From the NCBI GenBank assembly GCA_017429945.1, contig JAFRNY010000088.1:1-45771 (forward strand): a DNA stretch of 45,771 nucleotides, given 5' to 3'. Source of the DNA: Bacteroidaceae bacterium. GTDB lineage: Bacteria > Bacteroidota > Bacteroidia > Bacteroidales > Bacteroidaceae. The notes beneath the pieces were generated by a model, which was not told the origin of the DNA, searched no databases, and was given only the letters and a program-made list of their open reading frames with translations. The translations under genes and the position numbers were made by a program. Positions 40,080 through 45,771 of this stretch are shown piece after piece (within the stretch, counting starts at the first letter, position 1; each line of letters starts with the position of its first letter).

Positions 40080-40228
40080 AAGACCCACCCCTCACCCTCC
40101 CTTTAGGGAGGGAGTGAGTACCTTTCAAGATTAGTAATCATCAAGACATCATAGATATAATGGAAGAATTTACAACCAGTCAAATACATTCCACTCTCCC
40201 CCTCGAGGGGGAGCGGGGAGGGGGTCTT
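40079..40228. repeat. Inverted GC palindromic pair spanning gcvPA/gcvPB
   Basis: The left copy starts AGAAGACCCACCCCTCACCC at the gcvPA stop and ends GTGAGTACCTTTCAAG. The right copy (40192-40228) follows CAGTCAAATACATTCC and ends GGGGAGGGGGTCT. The interior carries the gcvPB ATG (40160). Confidence 0.9.
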
Positions 40229-41749
40229 CTGGGCAGACGTCTCTACGGAAACCTGATCTTCGAACTCTCGAAGAAAGGACGCAAAGGCTATAGCCTGCCC
40301 CAGGACTACGACCGCACCCACACCACTGCCGAACTGCCTGCAGCACTGCGCCGCACTGAGGCCGCACGGCTGCCCGAGTGCGACGAGCTGACCGTAGTGC
40401 GCCACTACACCAACCTCAGCCACAACAATTTCGGCGTCAACGACGGCTTCTACCCCTTAGGCTCCTGCACGATGAAATACAACCCCGTCATCAACGAGGA
40501 GATAGCCGCCATGCGTGCCTTCGCCGCCCTGCACCCCCTGCAACCCGCCGAGACTTGCCAGGGCGCACTCGAAGTCTACTACAACCTCCAGCAGTCACTG
40601 GCCGAGCTGGCAGGACTCAGCGAATTCACCCTCAATCCCTGTGCCGGGGCCCACGGCGAGCTCACGGGCCTGATGGTCATCAGGGCGTATCATGAGGCGA
40701 CAGCCCCCTCTCACCGAACCAAAGTCCTCATCCCCGACTCGGCCCACGGCACCAACCCCGCCTCGGCAGCCGTCTGCGGCCTTGAGGTCGTGGAAGTCAA
40801 GAGCCTGCCCGACGGCACCGTCGATGTCGACCACCTGCGCGAGCTCCTCAGTGAGATAGGTCCCCAGGTTGCAGCCATGATGATGACCAACCCCAACACC
40901 CTCGGCATCTTCGAGCCACGCGTGCTGGAGATCACCAAGATGGTGCACGAGGCCGGCGGCCTGATGTACTACGACGGTGCCAACCTCAACGCCCTCCTCG
41001 GCGAGTGCCGCCCCGGCGACATGGGCTTCGACGTCATGCACATCAACCTCCACAAGACCTTCTCCACGCCTCACGGCGGCGGAGGCCCCGGCAGCGGCCC
41101 CGTAGGTGTGCGCAAAGGGCTTGAGCAGTTCCTGCCTACGCCCCGCGTGGTGATGGAAAATAAGGAAATAGGAAAAGGCGAAGCACCAGCCTCTTCTAAT
41201 TCTCTTATTTTCACAATTTCCCATTCTCAGTCCGCTCCCCTTTCCGTCGGCAGCTTCTTCGGCAACTTCGGCGTGATGCTCAAGGCCTACGCCTACATCC
41301 TCAGTCTCGGTCGCGAGCACGTGAAGCAGGTAGGCCCGTTGGCAACCCTCAACGCTAATTATATCAAGGAACGCCTGCGCGACGACTACCTCCTGCCCAT
41401 ACAGGGCCTCTGCAAGCACGAAGTGGTCTTCGACGGCCTTGTGGACAAGTCCACAGGCGTGACCACGATGGATGTCGCTAAGCGCCTGCTCGACTACGGT
41501 TACCACGCTCCCACCATCTACTTCCCCCTCCTCTTCCACGAGAGCCTCATGATCGAGCCCACCGAGAACGAGTCCAAGGAGACCATCGACGCCTTCATCG
41601 ACGTCATGCACCGCATCGCACAGGAGGCTAAGACCGACCCCGAGCTCGTAAAGACCGCACCCCACAACACTCCCATCGGGCGGGTCGACGACGTGCTGGC
41701 TGCCAAACAGCCCGTGACGACGTACTGGAAAAGCGTGGAAAGCAGATGA
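40160..41749 (+). CDS. gcvPB: Glycine dehydrogenase (decarboxylating), subunit 2
   Basis: A 529-residue C-terminal half of the P protein, carrying the PLP lysine in DVMHINLHKTFSTPHGGGGP. Other family segments: NNFGVNDGFYPLGSCTMKYN, CAGAHGELTGLMVIRAYH, SAHGTNPASAAVCG and APTIYFPLLFHESLMIEPTE. The first 23 residues include repeat-derived [17 protein letters not shown], with no later ATG before the core. A second insertion at about 41150-41231 is AT-rich (MENKEIGKGEAPASSNSLIF and on) in the loop before SVGSFFGNFG. About 40-45 residues longer than usual. Confidence 0.96.
   Translation: MEEFTTSQIHSTLPLEGERGGGLLGRRLYGNLIFELSKKGRKGYSLPQDYDRTHTTAELPAALRRTEAARLPECDELTVVRHYTNLSHNNFGVNDGFYPLGSCTMKYNPVINEEIAAMRAFAALHPLQPAETCQGALEVYYNLQQSLAELAGLSEFTLNPCAGAHGELTGLMVIRAYHEATAPSHRTKVLIPDSAHGTNPASAAVCGLEVVEVKSLPDGTVDVDHLRELLSEIGPQVAAMMMTNPNTLGIFEPRVLEITKMVHEAGGLMYYDGANLNALLGECRPGDMGFDVMHINLHKTFSTPHGGGGPGSGPVGVRKGLEQFLPTPRVVMENKEIGKGEAPASSNSLIFTISHSQSAPLSVGSFFGNFGVMLKAYAYILSLGREHVKQVGPLATLNANYIKERLRDDYLLPIQGLCKHEVVFDGLVDKSTGVTTMDVAKRLLDYGYHAPTIYFPLLFHESLMIEPTENESKETIDAFIDVMHRIAQEAKTDPELVKTAPHNTPIGRVDDVLAAKQPVTTYWKSVESR
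41150..41231. repeat. AT-rich insertion inside gcvPB
   Basis: GGAAAATAAGGAAATAGGAAA, then CTTCTAATTCTCTTATTTTCAC and AATTTCCCATTCTC. It matches in style the intergenic AGAAAATAAG repeats at 37840-37876, 38173-38207 and 41745-41800, but lies in a coding frame of a GC-rich gene. Confidence 0.7.
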
Positions 41750-41802
41750 TTAGAAAATTAGATAAATAGGAAATTAGACAATAATTAAAAGAGAAATAGG
41801 CG

Positions 41803-41842
41803 AAAGGCTGCGTATGGATGAATTCCATTGCGCAGCCTTTTT
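41803..41842. terminator. Terminator after gcvPB
   Basis: AAAGGCTGCG pairs exactly with CGCAGCCTTT, with an inner TGGA/TTCCA extension, then TTTTTC. It lies between convergent gcvPB and DUF4377 genes. Confidence 0.85.
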
Positions 41843-41852
41843 CTTGTTGATA

Positions 41853-42596
41853 TCACGCCGTAACATATATGTCTATAGGCAAGCTCGAATTTATGAATAA
41901 GCAGAACTCATTGCCGGCTGAATGACTGCTCGGCACAAGGCGTATCTCATCATTAAGCGGTGAAAGGACATAGGCATAGGTTGCTTGATAGCGAGCATCT
42001 GCCTGCCATAGCGGGTGGCTCTTGTCGAGAATGTTCTCCAGGTAGATTTGTGCATGCTTGTCAAATTCGGGTGTAGGCGTGCCATCGGCGTATGTCACCT
42101 TGCCATCGGCATCCACCATATATTCACCACCTTTGGCTATGGCATACTTCTCTACCGGGCACTGCTGCTCATACTCGATGTCGGCTTCACTCTTTACTTC
42201 TTTCTCCACAGGCTCTGCCACCTCTTCCACTTTCTTGTCGGCGAGGATGCGCACCAGTTCGTAGGTTCGGTTGCTGGCATCCTGGGGAGGGTTGGCCAGA
42301 ATAGTCCGTTTCACGAGCAGCACGTATTCATGACCTCTTTCGTAAGTGAAACCCTTGATTTCACTGAAGTACAGGTTTTGCCACCTACCCGGCTCATCCT
42401 CTGTCATCACGCGCATGCACTCGATGGGGTGCTCTCCCATGCTGTCGAAGAGGTCGTACATAACGCCCGGTTCAGCGGAAACATTCATGATAATTTCCTT
42501 GGTAATGTCTTTGTCATCATCGTCGCTGCTGCAAGAGGCAAGAGAGAAAGCAGCAAGCATCGCAAAGGCGAGTCTCCAGATTTTCTTTGTTGTCAT
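41853..42596 (-). CDS. DUF4377 lipoprotein
   Basis: A 247-residue surface or periplasmic lipoprotein. The signal peptide ends in the lipobox LASCSS with the cysteine near residue 22, then an acidic DDDDKD linker that may favour export to the outer surface. The DUF4377 core follows: ECMRVMTEDEPGRWQNLYFS, IKGFTYERGHEYVLLVKRTI, NPPQDASNRTYELVRIL. The second half (LFINSSLPIDIYVTA) is unassigned. Function unknown. Confidence 0.85.
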   Translation of the reverse strand: MTTKKIWRLAFAMLAAFSLASCSSDDDDKDITKEIIMNVSAEPGVMYDLFDSMGEHPIECMRVMTEDEPGRWQNLYFSEIKGFTYERGHEYVLLVKRTILANPPQDASNRTYELVRILADKKVEEVAEPVEKEVKSEADIEYEQQCPVEKYAIAKGGEYMVDADGKVTYADGTPTPEFDKHAQIYLENILDKSHPLWQADARYQATYAYVLSPLNDEIRLVPSSHSAGNEFCLFINSSLPIDIYVTA

Positions 42597-42761
42597 TTCT
42601 GTTATGTTTTATATGTTAATGTTCTGTCTATATAAACGCGAGCCGTCGGAAATATTGCATCGTCGGGCGTTAACTGTTCTTAATTTGTATTCTGTTCTAT
42701 TTCGTATGAAGCAGGCAGCGTCGGCACTGCGGCCGACGACTGCCCATCAAAGAGAGAGTAT

Positions 42762-45365
42762 TTATAGTCGGTTCTTTTCGTCATTACCAGCACCGGTTCC
42801 CTTGTACTTGCTACGGGTGGTGTTAAATTTGTAACGGATGGTTGCAACGAAACGGCGACGGTCATAGTAGTTGCCTTGCCACAACTTGACCTGATGGTTA
42901 TAAACTAAGTTTCCGTCACGGGAGCGGTCAAGCAAATCCTCGCCAGCCAGTTTAATGCTCAAGCGGTCTTTAAAGAATGTCTTGACAAGACTGACATCGA
43001 GGACAGTATGATGATAGTCCAAATAAATGTTCTGATAATGCCCAGGGCCTTGATAACTGAAGGCAAGTTCACCAGTCAAAGTCTTGCTGAATTTGAAAGT
43101 GTTATTCATTTGTGCTTTCAGCATTGGCTTGTTCAGGGAAATGTCTCCTGCCGTTGTTTCTATTGTAAACCATTGCTTTAGGAAACCTACAGACAATTGT
43201 GGATGCCAAATGCCGAATGTAGGTGCAAGTGAGACGAAGGGCACAATCCATTTCAAACTGTTGATATTCTTGTAAGTCACCAATGTCACATTGGAGTTGT
43301 CTATCAGCTCCATCCAGTGTATGATCCGTCCGCGCTCATCGGAATAGCTGATTGAAAACTGCAGGAACTTCCACATTCCTTGAATGGAGATGTTGTGGAT
43401 GATGGAATTGTCAAGCAATGGATTACCCCGCTGCATGCCGTAACGATTAACATAGAACACATCGTTACTCAATTGACGGTAGGTAGGGCGTGTGGTCTTG
43501 GCAGAATAGGCTATCTGTGCCTGAACCATGCCTATCTGCGTGCCGAAGGATACGGACGGATAGAGGTTGCTGTAACTGCGGCTCTGATCCTCTACCAGTT
43601 GTCCACGGTCATAGTAATCGAAATTCACATGCTCGTAGCGCAGTCCTGCACGAAACCTTCCGACTTTGGACAGCATGACAGAATACTCTGCATAAGGGCA
43701 GATGCTTTGCTCTTTCAGCGTGCTATAACTGGAAGCAACGTAGTTCTGAGGATTCACGTAGTCGTCCTGTCGGTGGGTATTGGTGTACTCGGCACCGAAG
43801 TCGAGCGAGCCGCCAAGTATGGGGTAGGCCAGGGTCAGTTTCGAGGCCACCAACCTGTTTCTGACGCTGTTCTCGGCATCGAGCCGGCGGTCATCTTGTA
43901 TCTGACATGTCTCTACGATTCTGCTTTGCTCGTCATAGCCATTGTGCAGGTAGTCGAAGTTGAAGTCAATGTCCATTTTCCCGACTTTGCCGACGTAATA
44001 GGCGTTTAGCTTGTGGCTGGCATTACCTTTTGTACGCTTGTCGGTTTGGTTTTCCCATTTGTCGTAGAACTGGCCGTTTGCAGTCACATCGCTTGTCAGG
44101 GTTGTGGCGTCGTCATTAGTGGAGGGGAAGGCATATTCGTATTTGACACCAAACATGTTCTCTTCGTTGAGCGAATAGTTGAAGCCGCCCTCTATGCTGT
44201 AGTCACGGTTTACGATATCCGTTCGCATATCATTTTTTTGCTGCCACAGGGTATCGGCATGCACCTCTTGTGTCATTGATGATATCTGCAGGTACTTCCC
44301 CTTGCCCGCCCATAGAGAACCGAAGATATCCAGGCCATTGTGGCGATAGTTCATATCGAGCGAGGTTGCCTCTTGGGCCTTACGCCCCTTACGCCAGCGG
44401 CCCCAGGTATCGATGCTGAAGCCGTCGCCCGCCTTGCGTACGGTCTGTATCTTGACGATGGCGCCCACCGTCGCGTCATACTTTGCGCCGGGATTGGTGA
44501 TGAGTTCTATGCTCTTGATATCTGTGGATTTCAGTTGCTCCAGCTCTTTCAGGTCTCGCATCTGTCGGCCGTTGATGTAGATGATGGGCGACCCTTTGCC
44601 GAACACCTCGTAAGTCCCGTCTTTAGCAATGATGCCTGGCACATGTTTCAGCACGTCGTCGGCCGTGCCCATCAGACTGAGTGGGGTGTTCTCCACATTT
44701 GTGATGAGTCCTTCGCTGCCCATCTTGTATTGTGGCACATGGCCTTTCACCACCACACCGTTCATCGTTTCCGCCTCGGGTTGCATCCGTATCGTGCCGA
44801 GGTCCTCGGCGGTGCAATGAAGATAACGCGTACGGTATCCAATAAAACTAAACTTTATCAATGGGTTATCATGGCGCCAGTTCTCCCCACCCTTTGGGTA
44901 GGTGGTTGTGCCATAGGGTATCGCGAAATAGCCGCTCTCGTTACTGACACCGCCACCGAGCAGCGTAGAGTCCGCAGGATTGAGAATGGCAACATTAGCG
45001 TATGCTAAGGGCTGACCTGTCTCGTCGATAATGGTGCCTGTCAGATGGCAGTCGGTCTTGTGGGTACACTCCACATAGATTTCGTGGTCATCGGGCTTCA
45101 CGGTCATGCGAACGGGATAGAAGCCGATCATCTGCTGAATGGCATCGGGCAGTTTCTTATTCTTGATGGTGGCTGTGATGCGGAAGTCATCCAGCTCGTT
45201 GTAGAGGAAGTTGATGACGTATTCCTTCTGCTCGTTGTTCAACTGGAGCAGGGCCTCGCTGAGAGATACATTATTATATGTGTGGCTAATGCGCTGTGCA
45301 AAAGTATCATGTGGCATGCAGAGGATGCAGGCCATAAGCGTCAGAGTATATAGCGTACGTCTCAT
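42762..45365 (-). CDS. TonB-dependent-type outer-membrane receptor with STN domain
   Basis: An 867-residue outer-membrane protein. A signal peptide (MRRTLYTLTLMACILCMPHD) precedes an STN-like secretin/TonB short domain (residues about 25-100, with AYLLQL-type helix in SLSEALLQLNNEQ). A carboxypeptidase-regulatory-like domain follows (LTGTIIDETGQPLAYANVAI), then a plug (DVLKHVPGIIAKDGTYEVFG, IYINGRQMRDLKELEQL, IKSIELITNPGAKYDA) and a beta-barrel of the OMP_b-brl_3 type. No SusD partner is adjacent. Its ATG overlaps the stop of the DUF4974 gene in an ATGA arrangement, indicating translational coupling. Substrate unknown. Confidence 0.9.
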   Translation of the reverse strand: MRRTLYTLTLMACILCMPHDTFAQRISHTYNNVSLSEALLQLNNEQKEYVINFLYNELDDFRITATIKNKKLPDAIQQMIGFYPVRMTVKPDDHEIYVECTHKTDCHLTGTIIDETGQPLAYANVAILNPADSTLLGGGVSNESGYFAIPYGTTTYPKGGENWRHDNPLIKFSFIGYRTRYLHCTAEDLGTIRMQPEAETMNGVVVKGHVPQYKMGSEGLITNVENTPLSLMGTADDVLKHVPGIIAKDGTYEVFGKGSPIIYINGRQMRDLKELEQLKSTDIKSIELITNPGAKYDATVGAIVKIQTVRKAGDGFSIDTWGRWRKGRKAQEATSLDMNYRHNGLDIFGSLWAGKGKYLQISSMTQEVHADTLWQQKNDMRTDIVNRDYSIEGGFNYSLNEENMFGVKYEYAFPSTNDDATTLTSDVTANGQFYDKWENQTDKRTKGNASHKLNAYYVGKVGKMDIDFNFDYLHNGYDEQSRIVETCQIQDDRRLDAENSVRNRLVASKLTLAYPILGGSLDFGAEYTNTHRQDDYVNPQNYVASSYSTLKEQSICPYAEYSVMLSKVGRFRAGLRYEHVNFDYYDRGQLVEDQSRSYSNLYPSVSFGTQIGMVQAQIAYSAKTTRPTYRQLSNDVFYVNRYGMQRGNPLLDNSIIHNISIQGMWKFLQFSISYSDERGRIIHWMELIDNSNVTLVTYKNINSLKWIVPFVSLAPTFGIWHPQLSVGFLKQWFTIETTAGDISLNKPMLKAQMNNTFKFSKTLTGELAFSYQGPGHYQNIYLDYHHTVLDVSLVKTFFKDRLSIKLAGEDLLDRSRDGNLVYNHQVKLWQGNYYDRRRFVATIRYKFNTTRSKYKGTGAGNDEKNRL

Positions 45366-45771
45366 TTTACCACCAATGTTTTGTCTTCCATGCCGATGTT
45401 CACGGCCTCGAAGGTGTTCAACTTTTCTACGACACGCGAGAGACTGTCTTCACGCTTCCAAACAAAGTGGAAACGGAGTTGGCGAACCGCTTCATTCTCA
45501 AACTCCACGCTGACCCCGTGGGCGGCAGCAATGGTTGTGAGCATGGAGTCAAGTGGCACATTGTTGAAAATGTATGGCTCAATGGGAATTGTGTCAGCCT
45601 TCACCGTATCTGCGGGCAGAGAAGTGACTGGCTCGATGGTCGTTTGCTCCGTCGTGGGCAGTTGCGGTTTGGGGGTGCTGATGTTGCGAACAACTTGGAT
45701 GGCGGCAAAGGCAATGCCCGAAGCCAAGAGCACGCCGATGAAGGATGCGGCAATCTTGTGGGTCGCGAGGC
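45362..45771 (-). CDS. DUF4974 transmembrane protein (FecR-like C-terminus), partial
   Basis: The frame stays open to the right edge of the window, so the N-terminus is missing. A membrane segment (FIGVLLASGIAFAAIQVV) is followed by a Pro/Thr-rich linker and a DUF4974 domain at the C-terminus (PYIFNNVPLDSMLTTIAAAH, LRFHFVWKREDSLSRVVEKL). DUF4974 normally ends FecR-type anti-sigma factors that read receptor state. No FecR core is seen between the membrane segment and DUF4974. It overlaps the receptor gene by four bases. Confidence 0.82.
   Translation of the reverse strand, partial: LATHKIAASFIGVLLASGIAFAAIQVVRNISTPKPQLPTTEQTTIEPVTSLPADTVKADTIPIEPYIFNNVPLDSMLTTIAAAHGVSVEFENEAVRQLRFHFVWKREDSLSRVVEKLNTFEAVNIGMEDKTLVVK

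Noticed and set aside
1-45771. tRNA, rRNA or IS transposase genes
   Set aside because: None was recognised on either strand; no transposase or integrase frame is present that could mobilise the repeats.

Overview
This 45.8 kb window comes from a member of the Bacteroidales (Bacteroidota), probably a fairly GC-rich Prevotella-like or related gut lineage; the genus is a guess. The evidence is the gene content: DUF4924, DUF4468, DUF4377, DUF4974 and DUF4298 proteins, a receptor with STN, CarboxypepD-like and barrel domains, SDR-type mannonate oxidoreduction, and split GcvPA/GcvPB. The -7 boxes also match the Bacteroidota consensus TAnnTTTG, and Shine-Dalgarno sites are mostly absent.

Layout. 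Positions 1-392 hold a long AT-rich inverted repeat, a heptamer array and a terminator. Positions 393-12546 form one long minus-strand block: LysE exporter, DUF4924, rfbD, prfC, a GH2 glycosidase, tsaC, a CLC channel, DUF559, fmt (frameshifted) and an ECF sigma factor. Positions 12901-22936 are mainly plus strand: ROK glucokinase, pepT, then hexuronate use (uxaC, exuT, a lactonase-family protein, uxuA, an SDR mannonate oxidoreductase), interrupted by a divergent DUF4468/DUF4298 pair. Positions 23165-25316 carry hslR, pth and rplY on the minus strand. A 1337-residue secreted protein of unrecognised family and ansA follow. Positions 30927-34613 form a surface-glycan cluster: two Stealth proteins flanking a GT92 and another glycosyltransferase. 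After a minus-strand lipid A-type acyltransferase comes the glycine cleavage block: lipoate ligase, gcvT, a decayed four-helix-bundle gene, gcvH, gcvPA and gcvPB. The right edge has a DUF4377 lipoprotein, an outer-membrane receptor and a partial DUF4974 transducer, all minus strand.

Most unusual is the repeat load. About twenty GC-rich palindromes (core CTCCCTCCC-n-GGGAGGG, outer ends AGACCC/GGGTCT) occur alone or as inverted pairs. Three pairs (gcvH/gcvPA, gcvPA/gcvPB, pth/hslR) cover the end of one gene, the intergenic gap, the next start codon and its first codons. Two others lie in frame inside gcvT and the GH2 gene. Consequently unrelated proteins (GcvPB, PepT, the SDR, Fmt, HslR, Pth) begin with a shared leader resembling [18 protein letters not shown] second repeat class of short tandem units (7, 8, 9, 15 and 22 bp) fills gene boundaries, supplies stop codons, abuts start codons, and in fmt adds one heptamer that breaks the reading frame. 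All assignments were made by reading the sequence, without database searches.
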